Shown: positions 46,872 through 58,271 of the stretch, piece after piece
How positions within the stretch are numbered: position 1 is the stretch's first letter
Layout: the number at the start of each line of letters is the position of its first letter
Source: Mytilus trossulus
Lineage: Eukaryota; Mollusca; Bivalvia; Mytilida; Mytilidae
Direction of reading: 5' to 3'
Length of the DNA stretch: 64,000 nt
Assembly (NCBI RefSeq): GCF_036588685.1
Contig: NC_086384.1
Coordinates: 59,192,110 to 59,256,109 of the forward strand
Notes under the pieces: generated by a model
Told to the model about the DNA's origin: nothing
Databases searched by the model: none
The model's input: only the letters and a program-made list of their open reading frames with translations
Program-made: the position numbers and the translations under genes

Positions 46872-48253
46872 TAGAGAATAATACATGGCAAAATCCGTAT
46901 CATACGTCGTATCATCCCGAGACATCAATATCAGCCCGAGGGCCTTTAGGCCCGAAGGATGATATTGGTCGAGGGTGATACGGCATGTGATACGGATTTT
47001 GCCATGTATTATACGCTTTATCATATATTTCAACAGAAGAGTATTATAGTATATGAACTGTTTTCTGATCCATAGCACTGGGCTACCTTCAGTTCTGCTT
47101 TTGTCTTGTTTCAAAGCTTTAAAATAACTGCTCAATTATTTATACGAAGCACCTAGGTTACCTTACAATCTGTTGTTTTGAAAATCTTTTGTTTATTATT
47201 GTATATATCTAAGTGTTTTGTATTTTTTATAGTTGCATTGAGTGTGCCAAAAAATATGTTTTAAAAACTTGATGTTCGTGACGTCACATATAATATGAAA
47301 ACTTGATGTACGTGACGTTACATTTTGTACCAAACAATGACGTAATTCCAAAAAATTACCTATTTTAATAAAAAAAAATCTTAAGCAAAAAAAAACCCTA
47401 AAAAGCTGACTTTAGTTAAAAAAAAAAAAAAAAAAAGGTATGCGATACGGGTTTTACCATGCGATACGAGGTATGCGATACGGGTTTAGCCATGCGATAC
47501 GGGGTATGCGATACAAGGTAGGTGATACAGACTGGAAAAAAGAACCTTTATTAGATATACAAAATAGCTGTATTTTGTACAAAATATATGATAAATATTT
47601 TTATCATATGTTTAGTAGTGAATACAGTAGTTTTGCATATGTGATAAATAGCCTGCTGTTTAATCCATATCGCGCAACTTTGATGCGCACCCTTTATCGC
47701 ATACCCTTTATCACACCCCTACCCTTTATCGCATACCCTTTATCGCACCCCTACCCTTTATCACACCCCTACTTTTTTTTTTTTTTTTTTACATAAAGTC
47801 AGTTTTTTTTTTTTTTGCTTATGAAAAATTTTCCTCAATTTTTTGTTATGACGTCATTGTTTGGTATGTGACGTCACGAACGTCGTTTTCCTATTGTATG
47901 TGACGTCAAGAACGTCAAAAAAAAAATCTTATTTTTTGGCACACTAAATGCAACTATAAAAAATACAAAAATAAACAAAATATTTTTAAAACAACAGCAC
48001 GTAAATTGTAAGGTAACCAATGTGCTTCGGATTAGTAATTGAGTAGTTCTTTTTTAAGGCCATTGACACAAGACAAAAGAAGATCTGAAGGTAACCCAGT
48101 GTTATGAATCAGAAAACAGTTCATATAATACTCTTCTGTTGAAACATATGATAAAGCGTATAATACATGGCAAAATCCGTATCACATGCCGTATCACCCT
48201 CGACCAATATCATCCTTCGGGCCTAAAGGATTTTGCCATGTATTATTCTCTAT
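46872..48253. mobile_element. 1.4-kb foldback element with arms of about 500 bp
   Basis: Ends TAGAGAATAATACATGGCA and its exact inverse TGCCATGTATTATTCTCTA. Pairing continues, with mismatches and small gaps, through ATACGCTTTATCATAT, GAAAACAGTTCATA, TTGTAAGGTAACC and GTGACGTCA to about 47420 and 47775. The loop holds tandem motifs: GGTATGCGATACGGGTTT several times on one side, CCCTTTATCGCATACC on the other, and long A and T runs. No transposase; short frames within are not genes. Confidence 0.85.
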
Positions 48254-48414
48254 TTATCGCTATTTTGTGCATTTTTCCTTTGATCTTTTTTTGTGATAAT
48301 TTTCATATCATGCTTCTCGCTTGATATGGAAAAATTATTGCTAGAAACTAAGGAGGCCACGTGGCGTTGTTAACGAAATTGACATTGAAATTGACAACGT
48401 CGTCATAGGTAAAA

Positions 48415-48525
48415 TAGCGATAAAAAGATTATCATTGGTCATCTCAACTCGATTGCTTTTCTCACTTTCGCTGCTCCAGCTCAAGCGAGAAAATCAATCT
48501 CGTTGAGATAATCAACGATAATCTA
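48415..48525. mobile_element. 111-bp hairpin MITE
   Basis: ATAGCGATAAAAAGATTATC at the left pairs with GATAATCAACGATAATCTAT at the right, and CATCTCAACTCGATTGCTTT pairs with AAATCAATCTCGTTGAGAT. The loop is CACTTTCGCTGCTCCAGCTC. Confidence 0.75.
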
Positions 48526-48914
48526 TAAGTACCACTCATTAAAGGCTGATAACTGTGTTCTCGGAATAACTGATTATCATGATTCATATTTATGGATTTT
48601 AACGGGGAAAATATCTAAGAATGATGTGTAACCTGGAGACTTGATGCATATACACATATCTCTATATACTTTCAGGGTTTGTTCATTAATATAATCTCCT
48701 AAACATAATAAATATTAGACTTAATTACTTGTTTCCATAATTTAAAAACTTACTTACACTTATGGATTAAAGGATTAAGGCGATAATAAAAGATTAACAT
48801 GTTTTTATATAGAAATGGTTCAATATTTACAGTATAGATCCGACATCAGCCAATTTTGGAAAATGGAGGTGCGAATGTAAAATTATTCCGAACACGAAAT
48901 CAGAAAAATTTAAA

Positions 48915-49794
48915 ATGTTGATGTTGTTAGTGGTATTGTTGTGTGGCGCTGTGATGGTGAAAGGCGCAGCACAATCTGGATGTACTTACGTTGATACAGA
49001 TGGTTCAGCCCGAGGGGTATACGAATGTGATTATCTATCGGTCTCTCTTCCTTTGTCGTATTCATCCTTCTCTAGTCCGATCCCACAAAGGATGCAGATT
49101 TATAATGTTCATGGACAACTTCCTGCCAGTAACCCAACATCGACTTTTTCAGGTTTTTCTGGAATGGGAACACTTGATCCCGATTATCCAGCGTCTCTAG
49201 AAATACGCTGCTCCACAGGTGGCACCCTACTTTTATTCTCGGGAACATTTACCGGGATGTCGTACCTCCAGGAACTATCAATTATCAACTGTGTCATCAG
49301 CAGTGGGTTTACGTCATCAGCCTTCTCAGCCATAGGTTCACTCAATTACTTCTTGGTGTACGGTGGCTCCTTGACCACTCTGGCTAATGACGCCTTTACC
49401 GGTCTCGATATACAGAAGCTAACCACCGTTCCAGATCCGAAAGGAGAACTAGCTATGATTGGTGTTACGTTACCTAGTACAACTTTACCACAAGGACTAT
49501 TGTACTCGCAGACTAATTTAGTTAGCGTAGTACTGGACAATCTCGGACTAACCGTCGTAAGGGCAGATGATTTTTCTCAGAATTTTTTACTAGAGAAGAT
49601 TTCACTACAGTACAATGCATTTACCGAGATTTCCTCCACGATCTTCGATGGCCTTGACCTACTATTGAGTGTGAACTTGATGGGAACTGAATGGAATTGT
49701 TCGTGTGAAAATATCTGGATCGTCAATACGGCGAATGCAAGCGGATACGAGATAGAGACCGGATATACATGTACCACACCAGCGCTGTATGAAA
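48915..49794 (+). CDS. LRR-B exon 1 (signal peptide, LRR, C-cap)
   Basis: ATG at 48915 directly precedes the hydrophobic signal. Ends CTGTATGAAA before donor GTAAAT at 49795 (phase 1). No donor array follows this exon, unlike in LRR-A and LRR-C. Confidence 0.8.
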
Positions 49795-52609
49795 GTAAAT
49801 ATAATTGTTTATAAAAAAAAATGAAGATGTGGTATGATTGCAAATGAGACAACTCTCTACCAAACAACAACAATTTAACTGTATTTTGTAAATTAATTTG
49901 AATTGAATACTTTGTAAATAAATTTGAATTGAATAATATGTAAATGCATTTGAATTGAATAATTTGTAAAAAATCAAAGTAATTATATATAAATAAGAAG
50001 ATGTGGTATGATTGCCAATGAGAAGGTTCTCCATAAGAGATCAAATGACACAAGTATACATAGGTCACCGTATGGCCTTCGCAAATGAGAAAAAAAACAC
50101 ATACAGCATAGTCAGCTATAAAAGACCCCGACATAACAATGTAAAACAATTCAAACGAGAAAATAATGACCTAATTCATGTACAAAAAATGAACGAACAA
50201 CAAATATGTAACACATACGTATGTGACCACTGAATTAAAGGCTCCTGACTAGGGCCAGGCACATACATACAGAATGTGGCGGGGTTAAACATGTTAGCGG
50301 GATCCAAACCTTCCTTAACCTGGGACAGTCGTGTAACAGTACAACATAAGAACGAACTATAAAAATCAGTTAAGAAACTCATCAGACGGATAAAAATACA
50401 AATACTACTAATACAAGTGGACGTGGCCGGGTACTTGTACATCCCAACAACAAAAAACACTAAGAACAGATAAGACAGTACTCGCAGTTACTGACAGCTA
50501 GTTCAAAGCCACTAACAACTAACCAAAATTGACTGCATCTAAGACGAAATATGTAACACTATATAGGTTAATGTATATTGTTTTCTATTGACAGAAAGGA
50601 CAGGAAAAGAATACTACATCAAAGAATGTGAAATCCCTGATCCTTGTATCACGGAGGGCAAAGGTAAAAATCTTAATCTCTGATCCCTTATTACGATGGG
50701 CAAACATACAAGTTTTAATCCCTGATCCCTGTATCACGGAGGGCTAAGATAAACGTCTTAATCCTGATCCGTGTATCACGGAGGGCAAAGATAAAAGTCT
50801 TAATCCTGATCCCTGTATTACGGAGGGCGAAGGTAAAAGTCCTAATTCTTGACCCCTGTATCACAGAGGGCAAAGGTAAACGTCTTAATCCCTGACCCTT
50901 GTATCACAGATAGCAAAATTAAGTCTTTATCCCTGATCATTGTATCACAGAGGGCAAAGGTAAAAGTCTTAATCCCTGATCCTTGTATCACAGAGGGCAA
51001 AGATAAAAGTCTTAATCCCTGATCCCTGTATCACGGAGGGCTAAGATAAACGTCTTAATTCTGATCCGTGTATCACGGAGGGCAAATATAAAAGTCTTAA
51101 TCCTGATCCCTGTATTACGGAGGGCAAAGGTAAAAGTCCTAATTCTTGACCCCTGTATCACAGAGGGCAAAGGTAAACGTCTTAATCCCTGACCCTTGTA
51201 TCACAGATAGTAAAATTAAGTCTTTATCCCTGATCATTGTATCACAGAGGGCAAAGGTAAAAGTCTTAATCCCTGATCCTTGTATCACAGAGGGCAAAGG
51301 TAAAAGTCTTAATCCCTGATCCCTTTCCACGGTGGGCAAAGGTAAACTTCTTTATCTCTGATCCCTTATCACGGAGGGTAAATGTAAAAGTCTTAATCCC
51401 TGATCCCTTATCACGGAGGGCAAAGGTAAAAGTCTTATTCCCTGATCCCTTATCACGGAGAGCAAAGATAAAAGTCTTAATCCCTGATTCCTTGTCACGT
51501 AGGGCAAAGGTAAAAGTCCTAATTCCTGATCCCTGTATCAGAGAGGGCAGGAAAAAGTAAAGATTTAAATCTCTTCATACAGTTTTTTTTTGCACTTGTA
51601 TCACGGAGGGCAAATGTAAACATCAAAATCCCCGACTCTTGTATCACGTAAAAGTTTGAACCCCTATTTTTGCTCCACAGAGGACACAAGTAAAAGTTCA
51701 AATCCCCGAATTTTTGAACACGTAAGGCATTGTTAAAACGTTGAACCCTTGTGCATCATATTCAAGGAGCAAAATTAAGGTAACTCTTAAAATCCCTGAT
51801 CTTAGAATAACAGAAGGCGAAAAGATATACTTCGATCCACTGCTCTAAGACGGCAGAGATCAATATATTATAATCCCTGATCATAGTAATACGAAGGGCA
51901 AAACTAAGGAAGATTTAGTTATTAAGAAAACGCTGACTTCCTTTCCTTTTTCTTCAAAGCAACATTCTGCATTTTGAACTTTTCAGGTGTTTGCATGGAT
52001 TAATGTGTAGAAATATAACTTTCAAATTGTTCTTTCTTTTTAAGTAAGTGGTCATTGATTTTTTTAACATATATAAACGCCGTAAACTAGTATAGCCAAA
52101 CATTGTTTCGTCTAAATCATATTATAAAATATGTAAAAAGTGAAAAGTATAACATCAATGAGATACTCAACTCACAATAAAAAATAATTGAAAAACGAGG
52201 AGAGATGTTAAACTACAAGACTAAATCAACTTGTATATAGAAGAGCAAAGACCTCCACCTACAAACTTTATTACTGCTTTAATTTTATTCATGTCACAGT
52301 TTTTTTCCGATAAAATGTATTTAATGTCATGGACCTAAATTGTGTATTGCAGGTTTCCGTTGGGGAGTGGAATGTTTTATTCTATACAATATAATAGCGT
52401 ATGCAGTATTGTTGTTTACCTTAGTTATTGGAGCTTTAGCTTTAGCAATAGTATGCCATGTTAGACGAGATCTAATTACTGACAGAGAAAGACTGATGAA
52501 AAAGAGGAATATTGCATGGATGAAAGTACAACAAGCTCTTCTACATGGAGGTGGGGGTGGTCAGAGACCCCCTGCATCGACGGCTCCGCCCATGCGAAAG
52601 GGATGGTAG
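48915..52609 (+). CDS. LRR-B: leucine-rich-repeat single-pass membrane protein, 401 residues
   Basis: Three exons: 48915-49794, 50595-50663, 52353-52609, all phase 1. Signal peptide at residues 1-19 (LMLLVVLLCGAVMVKGA). The LRR ectodomain has clear homology to LRR-A throughout: SSFSSPIPQRMQIYNV against the LRR-A DFSSPDPQRIRIYNV segment, FTGM and FSGF blocks, and a C-cap with Cys262-x-Cys264, Trp268 and Cys286. Exon 2 has ECEIPDPC. Exon 3 has a span at about 325-351, then MKKRNIAWMKVQ (365-376), a Gly run and PPAST. The tail is 49 residues against 113 in LRR-A and ends at a stop within a local direct repeat (GATGGTAGCAGAGACAT), so it may have been shortened by that repeat. Cell-surface location is inferred; ligand unknown. 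Confidence 0.85.
49815..50520. repeat. dispersed mussel-type repeat pieces in LRR-B intron 1
   Basis: AGATGTGGTATGATTGC occurs twice (49824 and 50000). It is followed by ACATAGGTCACCGTATGGCC, ACATACAGCATAGTCAGCTA and GGTACTTGTACATCCCAACA, the last also at 57760. About four copies of a short unit with TTTGAATTGAATA lie at 49895-49965. Minus-strand frames of up to 190 codons across here are repeat-derived. Confidence 0.6.
50595..50663 (+). CDS. LRR-B exon 2
   Basis: 69 bp, phase 1-1, encodes RTGKEYYIKECEIPDPCITE then GK with a base over. Acceptor TTCTATTGACAG, donor GCAAAG|GTAAAA. Its 3' half (GATCCTTGTATCACGGAGGG) is the founder of the array that follows. Confidence 0.8.
50622..51910 (+). repeat. 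about 43-bp tandem array spanning the LRR-B exon 2 donor, more than 20 copies
   Basis: Unit AATCCCTGATCCCTGTATCA, CGGAGGGCAAAG|GTAAAAGTCTT, the bar marking the splice site. Length varies between 41 and 45 bp. Some copies keep GGTAAA, others are changed to AGATAAA and have lost the GT. A block of several units is duplicated with an offset of 297 bp (CTAAGATAAACG at 50744 and 51041). Units decay after about 51560 and the pattern fades by 51910. Confidence 0.9.
51911..52352 (+). other. rest of LRR-B intron 2
   Basis: AT-rich; ends at acceptor TTGTGTATTGCAG. Confidence 0.5.
52353..52609 (+). CDS. LRR-B exon 3 (membrane span and short tail)
   Basis: Begins FRWGVECFILYN, then a long hydrophobic span and the shared AW-x-KVQ and PPAST motifs; stop TAG at 52607-52609. 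Confidence 0.85.
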
Positions 52610-52742
52610 CAGAGACATATGCGTAAGGAAGGTAGCAGAGACCTAAGCTCCGCCCATGCGTAAGGGATGGTAGCAGAGACATTATAAAAACACTATATTA
52701 TTCTCGTTGAATGTACACTATCTATTGTGACAGTTAAATGTA

Positions 52743-52748
52743 AATAAA
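52743..52748 (+). terminator. polyadenylation signal of LRR-B
   Basis: AATAAA 134 bp after the stop, in AT-rich sequence. Confidence 0.55.
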
Positions 52749-54174
52749 TCTTTGAAAATTGTCTTTAAACGTGCTCTGCCTACTTGTGTATGATCACAAA
52801 CAAATATTGAAGACCTGCTGGTGACCTTCTACTGTTGTGTTTTCTATGATCGGGTTGTTGTCTCTTTGACACATTTCCCATTTCCATTTTCAATTTTATT
52901 TTTACAAAAGTGGTTGTTCCAGTTATTGAATTATACTAGAAGTTCAGGCATACATTCAAGACGAGAAACACATTAATCCTGAGAAATTGTTAACATAAAG
53001 GTGGATTCTGCAAAGTGGGTAGAATGAAAGGAGGGGCATTTAAACTGCCTCTCGAAAAGGGAACCAGAATAGTACCCTTGTCAAACGGCCACCAGTAGTA
53101 CTAATTGTTTCTTTAAAGGACCAAACACTAAGATTATTACATACACATACACTGATGAGATTCAGAAACTTTGAACTAGAAAATGTAAATTAACATTTGG
53201 TAAAGATAAATTTAATACAATGAACACTTTCCTTCTATTTGTTTGATTTATAAAATGAAAAAAAAGACCCTGGATGCCATGATGATCTGTAGATGTATAC
53301 ATTTATAGATGTATTTAGGTTTTGTGTCGTTTTAATGTTGCGTAATTTATATGTTCTACTAGAAAACACCCGTGATATCGCGGGTCCGTGACTGAATTTA
53401 TAAAGTATATAACTATTCGCAAGCCTTATTTCAGTAATATTATTGTCATCTGATAAAGTCATACTGATTATAAGATACACAGTTTTCTCTGCTTTCAAAT
53501 CTTTCTGTTTGAACCCGTAGAACTGGAACTGTGATTAGTATTCGTATTGTTATCTTAGAAAAGCTTACTGATTAAAATACTACAATAGGTAACAATTTGA
53601 CAATGGTTGATGGAATTTAGTAGTGTCAACCCTGTGATAATGACCCGTGTAATTAGCAGTAAATATACCGTTTGGTGGTGCGCCTGTCAGATGCGGAACG
53701 TACAGACAAGGTAATAGGTAACAGGTGAATATACTATTGGTATCGGTATCGGACTCGACACGGAACTTCTGAATTATTGGCATTTATTAATTACTTGGAA
53801 AACAAAAGGGCCTGGAGTGGTGTAATTTTTAATCTACACCTTTGTACTATATTAGTTATATATTTAGTTGAATTCTTTGATTCGTTGTTTTTACGTGATG
53901 ACGGCTGACAAATTGAACCTCGTTATTTTAGTATTATAGATATATATGTCCCGTTTTATTCATTTAGAGGAATGCTGAATAAATATAAGTTCTGTCGAAG
54001 TATATTTACCCTCGTTATTACGAATTCAAATGTAACAGATTTATTAAGAAAGAATAAATCACACTGATGATGCCACGCAGACAAAAATACATCATGCTAC
54101 CCCTGTTAGGTTATGACCATTTGATATTAGGAATGAGAGTGAGGAGGGTTATTTGATATTCTAGTGGGGTGAAG
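52749..54174. other. intergenic, no gene seen
   Basis: Includes a dispersed piece CGGGTTGTTGTCTCTTTGAC (52851-52870), repeated at 54923. Minus-strand frames at 53235-53498 and 53580-53783 lack support. Confidence 0.4.
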
Positions 54175-55676
54175 TGGCGGATTCAGGGGGGCGTAGAGGG
54201 CGTACGCCCCCCCCTTTGCTCCTCGGACTTTTTTTTTTTGTAAAATTATTTATCAGACTAGACTTCATGAAATTTGCCATTTCCCGAGTATTTAATTTTT
54301 ATACGACAATTCTTTACTTACAAAGATATTTTTCGGTGGTATTTTCTGATTGTCAAAGTCATGTGATTTGCTATGGTGGAGTTGACCAGTGCGTTGAAAA
54401 AACGGCACACGGTCATTTTGAAATTAAAATTACAGTAATAAACATTGCTAAGGCTGAGGATGTCATGGCAATCAGAAAACCTTCAAAGCAACACAGGATT
54501 GAGCAAGAACGTATTGACTTCTATTTCAGTATTCCACCAAACAGAAAGTAATAGTAAATACTCTATAGACTATTGCACTCTCAAGAAAAAGAAAGTTCCA
54601 CAATATTATTTACCTACGAAAACATGTTTAACGCCAAATGCACCAGCTTATTTTGAAAATAACAAAGTTGAATAATGAACCCCTGTCACTCCGCCGCATT
54701 TTTGCGCTTGTTCCAAGTCAGGATCGACCGGAGCCTCTGGCCTTTGTTAGTCTTGTTTTATTTTATTTTTAGTTTCTTGTGTACAATTTGGAAATTAGTA
54801 TGGCGTTCATTATCACTGAACTATATTTGTCAAGGGACCAGCTGAAGGACGCCTCCAGGTGCGGAAATTTCTCGCTACATTGAAAACCTGTTGGCGACCT
54901 TCTGCTGTTGTTTTTCTGTGGTCGGGTTGTTGTCTCTTTGACACATTCCCCATTTCCATTCTCAATTTTAGTATAAGCTCTAGAAAATTTCAAGTCTCAG
55001 GTAGGACCATTTGATTTGATGAGACAGTCTTAGATATTTGAGAGAGAAAAATTGACTCTGATTCTTGTCTTAAACAAAAATTCTGAACCGTATCTGGATT
55101 GAAAACAATAGTCTTGTCCAGTTTTTTGCTATTAAAAACGAAAATTTCTTACAAAATTATTTAGCATGAAATGAACATGATGAAAAAAACGGGCGTAGTT
55201 TTTTTGTGGCCGGGGTTTGCGTGTCTGACTTGAATGTCTGTTTCGCCGGACTTATATATATTGAATACTTTGTAACCTGCCTACTGGGTGTGACCTTTAT
55301 GTCTCCATTTGTCGACCATCATTCTAAATTAGTTGTCATTTCAGACACTTTCGTAATCTTTGGGGGATTTGGAACCCCTCACTTCGGTTCTCTAAGTTAT
55401 GTTGGGTGAAACATATCAATCAAACATTTTGATAAAAACTGCTTGTTTGTCTTTTTTAACTCGTGTTGGTCGTATTGTAAATTTCATCGAATGTCCATGT
55501 CCATAAAAATGTCCAACCCTTACACTTTTAATACAGCAACTATAAAATATACAAGCCCCAAGCCAAGGAACCGTTTAAATTGTGCATATTACACTTATTT
55601 TATGTTTTTTAGCCGAAAAAAGGTCCTAAAAATTTAAACTCTTCGCCCCCCCTTTCCAAAATCCTGGATCCGCCCC
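54175..55676. mobile_element. 1.5-kb element with GGCGGATYCAGG ends
   Basis: Left end TGGCGGATTCAGGGGGGCG, right end CCTGGATCCGCCCCTG preceded by CGCCCCCCCTTTCC. They are inverse with mismatches over about 30 bp. The interior has open frames at 54174-54551 and 54445-54675 without recognisable domains, so it is either a non-autonomous DNA transposon or a decayed autonomous one. Superfamily not assigned. A dispersed piece (GGTCGGGTTGTTGTCTCTTT) is nested inside. Confidence 0.6.
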
Positions 55677-55744
55677 TGGGGTGGGTGCAGTATTTGCTGA
55701 TTGACCATTCACCGTCATCTGCTTCTACACTTGCTATGCTATGT

Positions 55745-55764
55745 TTAGGGTTAGGGTTAGGGTT
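55745..55764 (+). repeat. short interstitial telomere-like TTAGGG run
   Basis: Three TTAGGG units plus TT. Too short to indicate a telomere or fusion point. Confidence 0.7.
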
Positions 55765-55961
55765 TTCCCACCTGAACACAGAATTCCTTTTACAGTTTTC
55801 CTGCCGAAGGTCGTCGGTCTTCTCACACACTCACTCCGGTTCCCTTCATTAAAACTGGACCCCATAATAAGCTGTCTGAAAGTGGTATTTGAAACCATTA
55901 AATAAACAAATCTACGATAGTGATCATCTCAAACAAAACAAAAACCTAATATAAAACGTCG

Positions 55962-56045
55962 AAAGAGATAGCCGTGGTGTAGTGGTTAGTGCATGCATCG
56001 GACTACTAACACAAAGGTTCCTGGTTCGATTCCTGTTCGGGATCT
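55962..56045 (+). mobile_element. tRNA-derived SINE head
   Basis: Box A TGGTGTAGTGG at 55975-55985 and box B GGTTCGATTCC at 56023-56033, 38 bp apart as in a tRNA gene, with AGATAGCCG before. No acceptor stem closes, so it is not a functional tRNA. The body may extend to about 56200 (GTTGGGTAAATAAATATAG). Confidence 0.8.
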
Positions 56046-56219
56046 AAGAATGGATGGGCAGTTCAAGTTATCTGAAGGACTGTTAAATTCAAAGCAGAAT
56101 ATGTAATTGACTTTATAATGGTAATCAAAAAACTAGATATCATTGAGATGGAAGCCATCTCTGTGGGCCCCGCTGTCAATAACGTTGGGTAAATAAATAT
56201 AGTGTGAATCAAAATTGTA

Positions 56220-57135
56220 AGCGATGGACAGACCAACAGACAGACAGACCTTTGACCTAGGAAGTTGTACATACATCATGACACACCCTCTGGTGTTGGT
56301 TAAAATGGATGTCAAGTATAATATTTGAAATCATAACGGTTCCCAAGATATAGAGCGGACACAATCTTCAACTCAGGACACAGGGTTGTCAACTCAAACC
56401 AAAGTTTTTTTTACCTTGACCTTTGACCTAGGAAGTTGTACATACATCATGACATGCCCTCTGATGGTGGTTAGAATGGATGTCAAGTATAAACTTTGAA
56501 ATCAAAAAGGTTATCCAGATATGGAGCGGACATGATCTTCACCACAGGACACAGGGTTGTCAACTAAAACCAAAGTTTTTTTTACCTTGACCTTTGACCT
56601 AGGAAGTTGGACATACATCATGACATGCCCTCTGATGGTGGTTAAAATGGATGTCAAGTATAAACTTTGAAATCATAAAGGTTATCCAGATATGGAACGG
56701 ACATGATCTTCACCACAGGACACAGGGTTGTCAACTGAAACCAAATTTTGACCTTGACCTTTGACCTAGACAGTTGTACATACATCATGACACACCCTCT
56801 GGTGTTGGTTAATAAACATGTTAAGTATTAAGTATAAAATCATAACGGTTATCTAGATATGTAGCGGACACGATCTTCATCACAGGACACGGGGTTCTCA
56901 ACTGAAACCAAAGTTTTTTTTACCTTGACCTTTGACCTAGAAAGTTGTACATACATCATGACACGCCCTTTGGTGGTGGTTAATAAACACGTAAAGTATA
57001 AAGTATGAAATCATAATGGTTTTCTAGATATGGAGCGGACACAAAGTTAAAGTGTTACGGACGGACGGACGGGCAGACGGACGGACGGACAGACTGATCA
57101 CTATAGGGCAACCCGACTAAAGTCGGAGCCCTAAT
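56220..57135 (+). mobile_element. pearl-like element with five 171-bp cores and GACG microsatellite
   Basis: Core copies marked by GACCTAGGAAGTTGTACATA start at 56254, 56425, 56596, 56763 and 56934, a spacing of 171 bp (once 167). They are followed by GACGGACGGACGGGCAGACG and a tail with GGGCAACCCGACTAAAGTCG. Same modular order as 32417-33295 but unrelated in sequence. Not coding. Confidence 0.8.
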
Positions 57136-58160
57136 AATTTAAAATTTAGGACTGCCAATCATAACTCTTACGAATTCGAGTTCATACTAAAATAACGGTC
57201 TGTTTAATGTACAAAACGAGAAACAACTGATGTATAGCAAACAAAGGTCAACCACTAAGTTATACGCTTCAGAACTGCGACAGGCACGTTCAATAAAAGG
57301 TTATATTAAACATGTTTTCTGGTGCCGATTTCCACTCACCCATAGCCAATGGCAGTTCAAAATCAGGCTCTGCTCAAGAATATTCCATAGAGTAAATACC
57401 TCTGCAATAGACAGAAGCATAAGACAATTGACTGCGTATGCATGATTGTACCCCAACAAGAAATCTGACTATTTAAGCCTTCATTCAACATATCTTTATA
57501 ATTGGTTATTATGTTGTACTGTTACACTGTTTCCAATGGCTAGGGGAGAGCTGAAATCGGCACCAGAAAACATGTTTAACATAACCTCTTATTGAACGTG
57601 CATGTCGCAGTTTTGAATGTTATAACTTAGTGGTTGACGTTTGTTGCTATATATCCGTCTGTTTTCGTTTTGTCACAGCAAATTATAAAAATCAGTTGAA
57701 AAAAGCTGAAATCGTCAGATGGAAATATATCTAACAAAACACAGATAAGACGTGGACAGGTACTTGTACATCCCAACAACAAAAGACAGTAAGTACAGAT
57801 CTCAGAGTCGTTGCATTTACTGAAAGCTATTAATTTAGAAAAAAAAAAACATAAGCATAAGCAATCAAAGACAAAAAACATGGCATCGTGAAATTATTCG
57901 TTTGATCCGGAAACAATGATCAGAGCTTGTAGACAATGTTTTTTTGGGTCTTTATATTTTATATCACATTGTAATAACAAGATTTCTTGCTGGGTTACAA
58001 TCATGATTTAAGGCTTCTGTCATTTGCAGATGCATTTACTCCAATTGAATATTCTTGAGCAGAGCCACCTTTGAACTGCCATTGACAGAGTAATGTGTTG
58101 TTAGGATACTGTCGTGTGCAAGGTCAATAAGCTGAGGTATTGTCTTATATAAGTAGTCCC
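57136..58160. repeat. large inverted repeat with displaced third segment
   Basis: 57247-57345 pairs with 57533-57643: GGTGCCGATTTCC against GAAATCGGCACC-like AATCGGCACCAGAAAACATG, and GTCAACCACTAAGTTATA against TATAACTTAGTGGTTGAC. The next part of the left arm (57349-57400, CTCTGCTCAAGAATATTCC) finds its partner only at 58043-58090. The right arm is thus split by about 400 bp containing a dispersed repeat (57650-57840, GGTACTTGTACATCCCAACA). The frame at 57230-57445 lies in the arm and is not supported as a gene. Confidence 0.7.
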
Positions 58161-58271
58161 CAATTCTTTGTCGATCTTAAGGTGTTTCAAAACTTTTTTC
58201 GGCTTTCTATTTGGCTCAAACATTGTTTTTCATTTGTTTCTACAAAATTCATTTCTTATCTTTTTAACGAT

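Noticed and set aside
47440-47796. 118-codon frame with MRYGFYHAIRG repeats
   Set aside because: It is the translated loop repeat of the foldback element and ends in a poly-Phe run from a T tract.
49577-50149. 190-codon minus-strand frame
   Set aside because: It crosses LRR-B exon 1 on the opposite strand and then dispersed mussel-type repeat sequence; composition is low-complexity Tyr/Phe/Ile.
55745-55764. Interstitial telomere or chromosome fusion point
   Set aside because: Only three TTAGGG units; this is within what is expected by chance or from a small insertion.
55975-56040. Functional tRNA gene
   Set aside because: Boxes A and B are good but no acceptor stem pairs, and non-tRNA sequence follows as in a SINE.
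57230-57445. 71-codon plus-strand frame with basic residues
   Set aside because: It coincides with one arm of an inverted repeat and has no splice or homology support.
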